Source: Vreelandella arcis (GTDB lineage: Bacteria > Pseudomonadota > Gammaproteobacteria > Pseudomonadales > Halomonadaceae). Taken from it: a stretch of 64,000 nt of DNA. A program made the position numbers and the translations under genes. The stretch covers positions 1 through 64,000 of the forward strand of contig NZ_FNII01000015.1 in assembly GCF_900103865.1 (NCBI RefSeq). The letters run 5' to 3'. Positions 31,324 to 39,058 of this stretch are shown one piece after another (within the stretch, counting starts at the first letter, position 1; the number at the start of each line of letters is the position of its first letter). The notes under the pieces are model-generated. The model searched no databases, was not told where the DNA came from, and saw only the letters and a program-made list of their open reading frames with translations.

Positions 31324-32313
31324 ATGAACGGTTATATCTCTTTTCGCTGGTGTCTGCTCCCATTGGTAGCTGCGATCAGCCTAGTGCCTACTCTGGCAAG
31401 CGCCGATGGGGGCGTACTCTCCACAAAATTTGAAAACGACAGTTTAGCCAGTAGTGACGATGGCCACTTCACCAGCGGCTTTGAGCTTAACTGGTCATTC
31501 GAGCCCGAGACGGACAGCTGGACGCAACTCTTGGCGACGGCGTTACCCGATAGTCTCATCGGCCAGGCTGATAGGGCGGCGTATCGACTGGTACACCAGA
31601 TTTACACGCCGAATAATATCCAGCGTCGTGAGCTGATTGAGGATGACCTCCCCTACGCAGGTATCGTTTATGGCGGTGTTTCGCTTTACGAAGACGTGCC
31701 GGTGGGCAACTGGCGACAAGCGACTGACCTGCACCTGGATATCGGCCTGGTCGGGCCGTCGTCGCTTGCCGATAGCATTCAACGCGAAGTGCACCGGGTT
31801 ACCGATAGTGAGCGCCCCAGCGGCTGGGACAACCAGTTGGGCGATGAGCCGATAATCAATGCCGCGATGCGGCGTCAATGGTGGCATAACACGCCGCTGG
31901 GCGGTAAGCAGCTGGCTCATGGCCCCAGCGTGAGCGGCGCCTTGGGCAATCTCTATACCTACGCCAGTGCCGGTTACAGCGTACGCTGGGGCGATGAAGC
32001 ATCGGGCGTCCCCACCTTGACGCCCAATCCCGGCAACCGCCATCACATCACAGGTAACGAGGGCTGGCAGTGGTACCTATTTGCCAGCGTAGAGGGTTAT
32101 TACATGGCCCAGAATCTGACCCTGGATGGCAATACCTTCAGGAATAGCCATTCGGTGGATCGCAAAGAATGGGTCGGGGACGTGTCAGGGGGATTGGCGT
32201 TGGCCTGGGAAGATTGGCAGGTCACCTATGCGGCCGTGGCGCGCTCGCGTGAATTCGACGGGCAGGAAGAGCAGGATAAGTTCGGTGCGTTGACGCTGTC
32301 GAAACGTTTTTGA
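31324..32313 (+). CDS. LpxR family lipid A 3'-O-deacylase-like outer-membrane protein
   Basis: This outer-membrane beta-barrel has 329 residues with a signal peptide ending near residue 27 (Thr-Leu-Ala-Ser-Ala). LpxR removes the 3'-acyloxyacyl chain from lipid A. The N-terminal Lys-Phe-Glu-Asn-Asp-Ser-Leu motif supplies the Asn-Asp pair, Gly-His-Phe-Thr-Ser-Gly-Phe-Glu follows, and there is an Asp-Leu-Pro-Tyr-Ala-Gly near 108. The C-terminal residues end in Phe, as in barrels. A Shine-Dalgarno AAGGAATG precedes it. A short decayed copy of its 3' end lies at 35642-35686. It may work with the LpxL-type enzyme (20225) in shaping lipid A. Confidence 0.82.
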   Translation: MNGYISFRWCLLPLVAAISLVPTLASADGGVLSTKFENDSLASSDDGHFTSGFELNWSFEPETDSWTQLLATALPDSLIGQADRAAYRLVHQIYTPNNIQRRELIEDDLPYAGIVYGGVSLYEDVPVGNWRQATDLHLDIGLVGPSSLADSIQREVHRVTDSERPSGWDNQLGDEPIINAAMRRQWWHNTPLGGKQLAHGPSVSGALGNLYTYASAGYSVRWGDEASGVPTLTPNPGNRHHITGNEGWQWYLFASVEGYYMAQNLTLDGNTFRNSHSVDRKEWVGDVSGGLALAWEDWQVTYAAVARSREFDGQEEQDKFGALTLSKRF

Positions 32314-32372
32314 TCGTAAAACGCGCTAGGCTGTTGCTAAATCCCAGCGACTGATAGCCGAGGAGGGCGTTA

Positions 32373-32696
32373 ATGGTCAGGAAAGCGTATCCCCGCACGC
32401 CCGATGGCCGTTACTTTGTGGCCAAAGACCGGCTCTGGCGCTGCACCGACCCGCGCTTAAGCGAAGATGAAAAACGTACCCACATCAAAGCGCTGATGAA
32501 AGCCCGGCGTGCCGTGAGAACCGCCCAGCAGCAAGATGATGACGACGCCCTGCGAGAAGCGCGGAACGCCGTACAACGTGCCAAAGAAGCCTTAGGCGAG
32601 CGCGGCCCTGTATGGTGGGATGATGATGCACCCGATGAAGGTGGCTTAGCCCCGCACAATAGTTCCTATGCTCAATGGTGGAAACAACAACCCTAA
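32373..32696 (+). CDS. Uncharacterised 107-residue protein
   Basis: This small protein is conserved in appearance, with no named domain. It begins with a Pro-Arg-Thr-Pro-Asp-Gly-Arg-Tyr stretch and Arg-Leu-Trp-Arg-Cys, then has a long charged helix rich in Arg, Ala, Asp and Gln (about residues 35-77, coiled-coil-like). It ends with Gly-Pro-Val-Trp-Trp-Asp-Asp-Asp and an Ala-Gln-Trp-Trp-Lys tail. GAGGAGG precedes the ATG, so translation is likely. It has no signal peptide and is probably cytoplasmic. I do not recognise a function. Confidence 0.8.
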   Translation: MVRKAYPRTPDGRYFVAKDRLWRCTDPRLSEDEKRTHIKALMKARRAVRTAQQQDDDDALREARNAVQRAKEALGERGPVWWDDDAPDEGGLAPHNSSYAQWWKQQP

Positions 32697-32786
32697 GCTG
32701 CACAGTATCGAACACAGCTGAAGCCAGGTGACTAGCCTATGCTTTGGAGGTTGTGATGTTTACTTAACGTTTAGGAGCAAGCACCT

Positions 32787-33308
32787 ATGGAGCTGGTTTT
32801 TTTCAATGGCTGGGGAAGCTTATTGCGTATTTTGGTCATGGGTATCCTGGCTTACGCGACGCTTATTCTCTTCTTGCGAATGTCAGGTAATCGCACGCTC
32901 TCAAAAATGAATGCCTTCGACTTAATCGTGACGGTAGCGCTGGGTTCCACATTGGCGACCGTTCTCCTATCCAAGGATGTTGCATTGCTGGATGGGGCGG
33001 TGGCGTTAGCGCTGTTAATTTCTCTGCAATTTATCATTACCTGGACCAGCGTCCGCTTTCGCTGGATACGCCGATTAGTAACGGGCGAGCCATTAATGTT
33101 GCTTTATCGAGGGGAGTTCCTGACAAGCTCACTGCGCCAAGCACGGGTGACCCAAGACGAAGTTAGGTCGGCCATCCGCAGTAGTGGCCTTGCGGATGTG
33201 GCAGCTGTGGAAGCGGTGGTAATAGAGACAGATGGCTCGTTAAGTGTTGTCAAACGGCATTCAGAAAGCAGCCACTCAAGTCTGGATGGTATACGTGGGC
33301 GTCATTAA
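32787..33308 (+). CDS. YetF/DUF421 family membrane protein
   Basis: This 173-residue protein has three N-terminal hydrophobic helices and a small cytoplasmic domain. DUF421 markers are Arg-Met-Ser-Gly-Asn-Arg-Thr-Leu-Ser-Lys-Met-Asn-Ala-Phe-Asp, Thr-Val-Ala-Leu-Gly-Ser-Thr-Leu-Ala, and the domain's Gly-Glu-Pro-Leu-Met-Leu-Leu-Tyr-Arg-Gly-Glu-Phe. Function is not established; relatives affect spore or envelope phenotypes. It lacks the longer C-terminal YetF domain extension. It lies upstream of the siderophore receptor gene but is separated by the Fur site. Confidence 0.87.
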   Translation: MELVFFNGWGSLLRILVMGILAYATLILFLRMSGNRTLSKMNAFDLIVTVALGSTLATVLLSKDVALLDGAVALALLISLQFIITWTSVRFRWIRRLVTGEPLMLLYRGEFLTSSLRQARVTQDEVRSAIRSSGLADVAAVEAVVIETDGSLSVVKRHSESSHSSLDGIRGRH

Positions 33309-33366
33309 CGTCACGTTGTCAGCGAGATTTGACACTCTGTGTTGAGATCCTTATATTTTAGCGAAT

Positions 33367-33385
33367 AAAAATCACTATCATTAAC
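33367..33385 (-). promoter_or_regulatory. Fur box upstream of the TonB receptor
   Basis: Read on the minus strand, the 19-base site GTTAATGATAGTGATTTTT matches 14 of 19 positions of the classical Fur consensus. It lies 25 bases before the ATG at 33410, where it would block the receptor promoter when iron is plentiful. Confidence 0.7.
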
Positions 33386-33409
33386 ATTAATATTCGCTCT
33401 GGGATCAAT

Positions 33410-35518
33410 ATGCACACTCAAATGTTTCGTTTGCGCAAGCTGCCACACGCGATTGCACTTGCCTCTTTGTTCGCTACTCCTGCCTATGCGGTGGCTCAAC
33501 AGGGCGCTGCGGCGCCCGCCGTTGAGTTGGATACGGTAGAAGTCACTGCTGATACTGCTGGCCAATTCGGCTACATCGAAATGCAAGAGACACCTGGCGT
33601 GGGCAAAATGGACGTGCCGCTGTCTGAACAGCCGTTCTCAATGTCGGTGATTGATCAGGAATTCATCCAAGATACCGGCGCTAAAAATCTCCAAGAGGCT
33701 CTGCTGTACACGCCCGGCGTTTATGCGGGGAATTTTGGCTTCGATACTCGAGGTGATAGCGCCAAAGTCAGAGGGTTAGACGCCGGACGTTACTTAGATG
33801 GGTTACGCCAGATTTACGGGTCTTATAACACGGTGCGCACTAACCCTTATGCTTTAGAGAGCTTAGAGGTACTGCGCGGGCCATCATCGATGCTTTATGG
33901 TCAGGCCGATTTGGGTGGCATTATCAACGGGGTTTCAAAGCTGCCGGAAGAGGAGCGTAGCGGCGAGGTCTGGGTGCAGTATGGCTCCCATAATCGCAAG
34001 CAGCTGGCCGTCGACGTAACCGGGGCCGCCGATGAAGAAGGCAAGCTGCTCTACCGTTTAGTGGCCCTGCAGCGCGATAGCGATACCCAGGTGGATCACG
34101 TTGAGGACGACGGCTATGTGGTGTCGCCTTCTCTGACGTGGCGGCCTAGTGATGACACCGAAATCACCCTGTTGATCAATCGCCAGGAGAATGAAGGCCA
34201 GGTATCGGCGCAGTTCCTGCCTCAGGCGGGTACCCTGGAGCCGGGTTCCCAGGGATTCATTGGCTCTGAAAGATTTGTCGGCGAGCCGGGCTGGGATCGC
34301 TTTGACCGCGAAAAAACCGAAACCACGCTATTTTTTGATCATCAAATTAATCGCGACTGGGCGTTTGCTGCCACGGCACGGTACACCGACTCGCGTACCG
34401 AAACCCGCGAGCACTGGGTGGATATTTCCAGCGTGCCGGATGCCAATGGCGAGGTGTCACGGACAATTTATACCGCCGATTCTGAAACACAAATATTAAA
34501 TGTCGACGCCCGTTTGGAAGGCGACTTTGAGCTAGGTAAGACCCAGCATAATCTGATTGCCGGTATCGATCGTCAGGATGCCCGGTGGTCTCAAGATAAC
34601 TATAGCTCGGCGCCCAGCGGTGGTGGCCGGTTTGATGTTTACGACCCCGAGTATGGCAATTTACAGCTAGATTCGCTTAACCCGACTGACCGTCCCGATA
34701 ACGAAATCGAGCAGGTAGGTGTCTACCTGGCGGATCATATTGAAGTTGGGCGGGTAGTGGTCTCGGCTGGCTTACGCCGGGATTGGGCTGAGAATAGTGG
34801 CCCTGAACCACTGACTTCAGAACCTTCCGTAAGTGATGAAAGCGCTACAACAGGGCGCCTTGGGTTAATGTATCGCTTTGCTAACGGCATTTCGCCCTAC
34901 GTCAGCTACTCGGAAGCCTTCAGTATGAATTTAGGTTTTGACGACACTGGTGGAGTGCTAAAGCCGACCACTGGCGAACAGGAAGAAGCGGGCGTTAAGT
35001 ATCTTTCGCCTGATAAATCGCTAGCCATCAGCGCCGCGTATTTTGATATTACCCAGAAGAACCGCATCAGTGAGGGATCTACTCCGGGCGGAGCTGAGCA
35101 AACGGGTGCGGTGATCGATGGCTGGGAGCTACAGGTCAACAAGCGTTGGCAGCAGTTCGAAACGCAGCTTGCGTACACAAGCCTGAATGCGACCAATGCT
35201 AGTGACGGTACTCGACTGCCGTTTGTCGCCGAAGAGCAGGCCTCGTGGTGGAATCGGCTCTACGTTGGAGACAACTGGCGGATGGGCGCTGGTGTGCGTT
35301 ATGTCGGTGACAATGTCGGTTCAGGCGGTGCGCCTGTTGTACCTTCAAACACACTTTATGATGCCATGGTCGGCTACACCTTGGGCGAGTGGGATTTCTC
35401 TGTGGACGTGAAAAACCTCACCGATGAAGAGTATGTCTCCTGGTGCCGCTATGATGGCGCTGACTGCGGCTATGGCGCGCGTCGTAACGTTACCGCCAAC
35501 GTTCGCTACCAGTTCTGA
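33410..35518 (+). CDS. TonB-dependent siderophore receptor
   Basis: This outer-membrane receptor imports ferric siderophores using TonB energy. The 702-residue precursor has a signal peptide cleaved near residue 27 (Ala-Tyr-Ala-Val-Ala), then a TonB-box-like Asp-Thr-Val-Glu-Val-Thr, a plug domain with Leu-Arg-Gly-Pro-Ser-Ser-Met-Leu-Tyr-Gly-Gln near 160, and a 22-strand barrel ending in Val-Arg-Tyr-Gln-Phe. The receptor's C-terminal Leu-Thr-Asp-Glu-Glu-Tyr motif is normal. The upstream Fur box and the stand-alone position suit an iron-regulated xenosiderophore receptor, since no synthesis genes are nearby. The ligand is unknown; hydroxamate receptors are the nearest guess. Confidence 0.93.
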   Translation: MHTQMFRLRKLPHAIALASLFATPAYAVAQQGAAAPAVELDTVEVTADTAGQFGYIEMQETPGVGKMDVPLSEQPFSMSVIDQEFIQDTGAKNLQEALLYTPGVYAGNFGFDTRGDSAKVRGLDAGRYLDGLRQIYGSYNTVRTNPYALESLEVLRGPSSMLYGQADLGGIINGVSKLPEEERSGEVWVQYGSHNRKQLAVDVTGAADEEGKLLYRLVALQRDSDTQVDHVEDDGYVVSPSLTWRPSDDTEITLLINRQENEGQVSAQFLPQAGTLEPGSQGFIGSERFVGEPGWDRFDREKTETTLFFDHQINRDWAFAATARYTDSRTETREHWVDISSVPDANGEVSRTIYTADSETQILNVDARLEGDFELGKTQHNLIAGIDRQDARWSQDNYSSAPSGGGRFDVYDPEYGNLQLDSLNPTDRPDNEIEQVGVYLADHIEVGRVVVSAGLRRDWAENSGPEPLTSEPSVSDESATTGRLGLMYRFANGISPYVSYSEAFSMNLGFDDTGGVLKPTTGEQEEAGVKYLSPDKSLAISAAYFDITQKNRISEGSTPGGAEQTGAVIDGWELQVNKRWQQFETQLAYTSLNATNASDGTRLPFVAEEQASWWNRLYVGDNWRMGAGVRYVGDNVGSGGAPVVPSNTLYDAMVGYTLGEWDFSVDVKNLTDEEYVSWCRYDGADCGYGARRNVTANVRYQF

Positions 35519-35569
35519 CCCAGTCGTTCATCGTAATCTTTCTAAAAAGATCAATGCATTGAACTGCAC

Positions 35570-35601
35570 CCCCAGATGTTCAACGTCTGGGGTGTTTTTT
35601 T
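35570..35601 (+). terminator. Rho-independent terminator of the TonB receptor gene
   Basis: A 9-bp stem (CCCCAGATG 35570-35578, CGTCTGGGG 35584-35592, one wobble pair) with a TTCAA loop is followed by a T-run at 35595-35601. Confidence 0.85.
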
Positions 35602-35641
35602 GTGGCGAAGTACGACGAGTTCTTCAAGCTTGAGGTAGCGT

Positions 35642-35686
35642 TCGCGCGAATTCGACGATCAAGAAGACTCGGATAAATTGGTTCTG
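35642..35686 (+). pseudogene. Decayed remnant of an lpxR-like 3' end
   Basis: Fourteen codons read Ser-Arg-Glu-Phe-Asp-Asp-Gln-Glu-Asp-Ser-Asp-Lys-Leu-Val, against Ser-Arg-Glu-Phe-Asp-Gly-Gln-Glu-Glu-Gln-Asp-Lys-Phe-Gly in the intact LpxR gene at 32245-32286. By eye 32 of 42 bases agree. Upstream homology breaks off with an apparent two-base shift. The rest of the 349-base gap (35519-35867) holds only the terminator at 35570-35601 and no other feature I can support. Confidence 0.5.
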
Positions 35687-35867
35687 TGTGGTTATCCAAA
35701 CGCATCTAGCATGGCGCTGAAGATGTGGACTGCTTCTCAGCCTGCCATGATGCTTATACATAGTAATAGAAACGACATGGATTATTTTCCTAAGTTATAT
35801 TTATTTTTATTCACGTTTGCGCCTAGCAATGGTATTCTTCGCCGCTGTTAATTTCTAAGGACGCAAC

Positions 35868-36185
35868 GTGAATATCAAAGCCGATCTTTCCATTTTCGAT
35901 ATTATTGGCCATCTGATTATTTGGGTGGTACTCAGTTTCGTTACCTTTGGCATAGCGCTATTTTTCTTCCCTTATTCGTTTGCACGGTTTGTGATCAACC
36001 GCACGTCGGTCGTCGATGCTACTACCGGGGTGGAGCGAAAAATGGTCTGCGATATCAATATTTTCAGCAACATAGGCCATATAATTTTGTGGATGCTGAT
36101 TTCGATCGTGACCTTTGGGTTGGGGTACATTTTCTACTTTTATCGGGTTTGGAATTACGCTTTGAATAACTCGCGGGTTGAATAG
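35868..36185 (+). CDS. Small two-repeat membrane protein (DUF6693-like)
   Basis: This 105-residue membrane protein has two internal repeats. Each has an Asp-Ile-Asn/Leu-Ser-Ile-Phe start, an Ile-Gly-His-x-Ile-x-Trp helix and a Val-Thr-Phe-Gly turn, followed by a second helix ending in Phe-Tyr or Phe-Phe. This is the pattern of a small family often labelled DUF6693; I hold that name loosely. The repeats give four hydrophobic segments and short polar ends. The function is unknown. It is followed by a strong terminator and appears to be a single-gene unit. Confidence 0.75.
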   Translation: MNIKADLSIFDIIGHLIIWVVLSFVTFGIALFFFPYSFARFVINRTSVVDATTGVERKMVCDINIFSNIGHIILWMLISIVTFGLGYIFYFYRVWNYALNNSRVE

Positions 36186-36240
36186 ATTTAGCCTTTTATG
36201 AAATAAAAACTCCGCTATTTGATTATTTAAGATGCAATAG

Positions 36241-36276
36241 GGCCTTCGCTGAGTGATCGAGCGAAGGCCTTTTTTT
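36241..36276 (+). terminator. Rho-independent terminator after the small membrane protein gene
   Basis: A perfect 10-bp stem GGCCTTCGCT (36241-36250) / AGCGAAGGCC (36260-36269) is followed by seven T residues. It terminates the plus-strand unit. The gap 36186-36597 otherwise holds only the hairpin and small frame described next. Confidence 0.9.
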
Positions 36277-36385
36277 AAAGCCACATTCAAGTGGGCTTAA
36301 GCAATTAACATTCTTGTTGTTCGTTATTATTTTGTAATGTAAATGCCATTAAGTAATCATTGCTTGTTAGTTTGAGCGTCATTGG

Positions 36386-36565
36386 ATGGCGGTAAAGTTA
36401 AACCTCCTAAAGCAAGGAGGTAAATCTGATGTTGAAAAAGACAAAGCACTTTTAGGTACCGATATAGCGGAGTTTCCCATGGATGCGGAAACAGCGAAGG
36501 AAAGTCGCAACGCCGGTATTGCAGTGCTCATGCGAGCGTTGGAAAATGCCGACGCTACTTCTTGA
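36386..36565 (+). CDS. Possible 59-residue small protein of unknown function
   Basis: This frame runs from ATG 36386 to TGA 36563-36565. The sequence is protein-like: a Gly-Thr-Asp-Ile-Ala-Glu-Phe-Pro-Met-Asp-Ala-Glu segment, then Ala-Gly-Ile-Ala-Val-Leu-Met-Arg-Ala-Leu-Glu. No clear ribosome site lies before the ATG. A strong AAGGAGG inside the frame instead serves an ATG at 36429, which in a second frame stops after eight codons. A frameshifted or decayed small gene is therefore equally possible. I recognise no family. Confidence 0.4.
   Translation: MAVKLNLLKQGGKSDVEKDKALLGTDIAEFPMDAETAKESRNAGIAVLMRALENADATS
36402..36421 (+). promoter_or_regulatory. Hairpin that buries a Shine-Dalgarno sequence
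   Basis: ACCTCCT (36402-36408) and AGGAGGT (36415-36421) are a perfect 7-bp inverted repeat with a six-base loop. The second arm is a near-ideal ribosome site for the ATG at 36429. In RNA the first arm would mask it, as in translational attenuators. Confidence 0.45.
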
Positions 36566-36597
36566 GGCTGCTCACACCCTTGTGCTCCAAGCCGATA

Positions 36598-37353
36598 TCA
36601 ACATTCAATTTCCAGCCCATCCGCTGCCAAGGACACGTTCGGTGGTAAGCACAGAGGTTCGTGCATGGCGTGGGCGTCAACGTCGTGGCTGAGGTGAGTC
36701 AGCCACGCCTGGGCAGGGCTCAGGCGGTCGATAATGGCCAGCGCCATGTCGAGATTGTTGTGATTGCGCGGCTCATGATGCGAGTTAGGATGGGTAGCAT
36801 CGAGAATCACCTTATCCGGCTGCCACTGGCGCAGAAAGCGCTCGGTTTCGCCGGGTAGACCCAGTGTATCGGTCAGGTAGGCGAGCTTGCTGCCCAGCCC
36901 AGCGATGCAGTAGCCCAATGTGGGCTTGCTGTGGTTCAGGGGCACAGGGATAATCTCCAGGCCGTTCAGTAACAGTGCCCGGAAAGGCTTGAGGCCGGGT
37001 TGAAAAGACAGAATTCCTGGATTTTTGTGCAGATCGGCACAGCCCTGGGCATCTTTGGGGCCATAGACCGGAATCGGTTCGCCCGTCCCCCAGCGTAAGT
37101 GGAATAGCCCTTGAACGTGGTCGGCATGGTAGTGCGTCAACAGAACGGCGATAGGTCGTTCCTGCTGGCAGCTATCGGCTAGATCCATGCGGCCGGCATC
37201 CAACAGGATGCGGGCGCCGTCAACGCGAATCTCGGCGCTGCACGGGCCGCGTCGGTGACAGTTCAGCACGCGAGCCCGCTGGCAGGCAGGGCAATCGCAA
37301 CCAAACCGTGGTACCTGGGCACTTTCACCAGTGCCGACGAAGCGAAACCTCAT
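36598..37353 (-). CDS. phnP: PhnP, phosphoribosyl cyclic phosphate phosphodiesterase
   Basis: PhnP opens the 5-phospho-ribosyl 1,2-cyclic phosphate left by C-P lyase to ribose 1,5-bisphosphate. The 251-residue metallo-beta-lactamase-fold protein has Leu-Thr-His-Tyr-His-Ala-Asp-His-Val at about 74-82, further metal ligands in Asp-Ala-Thr-His-Pro and Trp-Leu-Thr-His-Leu-Ser-His, and N-terminal zinc-site cysteines (Cys19, Cys21, Cys24, Cys32, as in the family's structural site). Its start overlaps phnN by four bases. It is the last gene of the phn operon, and directly follows phnN because phnO is missing. The operon ends here, just beyond the convergent small frame at 36386. Confidence 0.93.
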   Translation of the reverse strand: MRFRFVGTGESAQVPRFGCDCPACQRARVLNCHRRGPCSAEIRVDGARILLDAGRMDLADSCQQERPIAVLLTHYHADHVQGLFHLRWGTGEPIPVYGPKDAQGCADLHKNPGILSFQPGLKPFRALLLNGLEIIPVPLNHSKPTLGYCIAGLGSKLAYLTDTLGLPGETERFLRQWQPDKVILDATHPNSHHEPRNHNNLDMALAIIDRLSPAQAWLTHLSHDVDAHAMHEPLCLPPNVSLAADGLEIEC

Positions 37354-37916
37354 ACCGGACTCTCCGCTAGCAAAGCCTGCAGTGCTTCAAGGGTATGCTG
37401 CAGTTCACGGCTGTTATCGATGCGCGGGACGTCATCCAGGGTCGCTTCCAACTGCTGGTGACGCTCCAGACGCGCTTCGATCTCTTCGGGGGTTTCCCGG
37501 TCACGTTGGATCAGGCGTTCCCGCAGTACCGAGGGTTGTGCGGTCATCAGCACTGGCAGCAACTGATCATGGAAACGCTCGCGCGCCATGGCAAGTGCGC
37601 GGCGGCTGCCGTTGACGATGACGAGCTGGTCGCGCTCCAGCCAGGCCGAGATCTCGATACCCAGGCCATAGTCGAGGCCGTGGGCATGCCAATCGAGACA
37701 GAAAAGGCCCAAGCGGCGGCGCCAGGCAAACTCGTCTTCCGATAGGCCCACACAGTTCTCTCCTGTGCCGCTGGGGCGGGTGATGTAACGGTGCGCCACC
37801 AGCCACTCGGAGTGTTGCTGGCGCACGGCGCCGAGCAAGCTGTCCTTGCCGACACCGCTGGCGCCCATCAGATAAACGAGTCGACCTTTTTGAGTACCCA
37901 GTCGCGTGTGCATCAT
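37350..37916 (-). CDS. phnN: PhnN, ribose 1,5-bisphosphokinase
   Basis: PhnN phosphorylates ribose 1,5-bisphosphate with ATP to PRPP, the exit step of the pathway. The 188-residue P-loop kinase has Leu-Met-Gly-Ala-Ser-Gly-Val-Gly-Lys-Asp-Ser near residue 17, and a guanylate-kinase-like layout with His-Arg-Tyr-Ile-Thr-Arg near 44. The start is placed at 37916, where phnM's TGA overlaps the ATG (TGATG); a start 27 bases further upstream exists inside phnM but is less natural. Its end overlaps phnP. Confidence 0.92.
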   Translation of the reverse strand: MMHTRLGTQKGRLVYLMGASGVGKDSLLGAVRQQHSEWLVAHRYITRPSGTGENCVGLSEDEFAWRRRLGLFCLDWHAHGLDYGLGIEISAWLERDQLVIVNGSRRALAMARERFHDQLLPVLMTAQPSVLRERLIQRDRETPEEIEARLERHQQLEATLDDVPRIDNSRELQHTLEALQALLAESPV

Positions 37917-39058
37917 CAATGCACCTGCCGCCCGCGAGACCATACCCGTTGTAGCATCGGATGGTCGTCGATAAGGCGAACGCGCAGTAGGTCGGCACGC
38001 AGCCCAGCGGCGAGGCGCCCCCGGTCGTTAAGCCCCACGGCCTCGGCCGGTTGGCGAGAGGCGGTCGCTACGGCGCGAGGCAGGGCATAGCCGCCTGCCA
38101 TTCGTGCAATCCTGAAAACGGCATCGAGCAGGGCGGCGGGGTAATAATCGGAGGACAGGATGTCGAGCACGCCGAGCTCGACCAAGGTTGTTGCCGCGAT
38201 ATTACCCGAATGAGAACCACCGCGAACCACATTGGGAGCCCCCATCATGACCGCCATGCCGGCGCGATGGGAGGCTTCGGCGGCTTCGCGTGTGGTGGGA
38301 AACTCGGCTATCTGCGTCCCGTATTCCCGGCTTTCGGCAACGTGTGCCAACGTCGCATCGTCGTGACTGGCCAGCGGTAACCCGCGTTTGCGGCATTCGG
38401 CGGCGATCGTCTGGCGATGTTCGTCGCTGTAACGCTCGCTGTTGGCCAACTGAGCGGTAATGAACGTCTCCAGGTCTGTGTCGTTGAGGCCGTATTTGCC
38501 CTGATAGTAGACCCGGTAGGCGTCGAGGCTAGCGAACTGGCGCTGGCCCGGCGCGTGATCCATCAACGACACCAAGCCGAGCAGTGGGGTATCGGCCAGG
38601 GAGCAGAAGCGCGTCAGCGTATCGGGATGACAGACCTCGCAGCGCAGGTGCAGCCGGTGATCGACCCGTGCGAGACCGTCATCGACGATGGCGCCCAAAG
38701 CGGCGACCATCTCATCCAGGGCACCGTGGCGCATACTCTGCTCGTCCACATCGCCAATCGATACGGCGTCGAACACCGTGGTGATGCCGCTGGCAGCCAT
38801 TTGGGCATCATGGGCCAGCGCCGCCTGTCGGCTCGGCCAGGCGACCTTGGGGCGGGGCTGGAAGTGCTTTTCCATGTTGTCGGTGTGCAACTCAATCAGG
38901 CCGGGCAATAGATAGTCGTTGTCACAGTCGATGGCTGCCGGAAGCTGGCTGGGGGCGGTATCTATGTCGGCGATCATGCCATCACGGATCACCAGGCTAC
39001 CCGAGATGACGTCTTCGTCGAGTACCAGTCGTGCATGGGTAAGAATCTGTTCGCTCAT
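37916..39058 (-). CDS. phnM: PhnM, ribosyl methylphosphonate triphosphate diphosphatase
   Basis: PhnM removes pyrophosphate from alpha-D-ribose 1-methylphosphonate 5-triphosphate. The 380-residue amidohydrolase has the metal motif Glu-Leu-His-Thr-Asp-Asn-Met near 57, Pro-Leu-Ala-Ser-His-Asp-Asp-Ala-Thr near 235 and a late Leu-Ser-Ser-Asp-Tyr-Tyr-Pro near 310, the expected aspartate. Its ATG overlaps the end of phnL by four bases, and its stop overlaps phnN's ATG. The full length and intact ligands indicate an active enzyme. Confidence 0.94.
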   Translation of the reverse strand: MSEQILTHARLVLDEDVISGSLVIRDGMIADIDTAPSQLPAAIDCDNDYLLPGLIELHTDNMEKHFQPRPKVAWPSRQAALAHDAQMAASGITTVFDAVSIGDVDEQSMRHGALDEMVAALGAIVDDGLARVDHRLHLRCEVCHPDTLTRFCSLADTPLLGLVSLMDHAPGQRQFASLDAYRVYYQGKYGLNDTDLETFITAQLANSERYSDEHRQTIAAECRKRGLPLASHDDATLAHVAESREYGTQIAEFPTTREAAEASHRAGMAVMMGAPNVVRGGSHSGNIAATTLVELGVLDILSSDYYPAALLDAVFRIARMAGGYALPRAVATASRQPAEAVGLNDRGRLAAGLRADLLRVRLIDDHPMLQRVWSRGRQVH

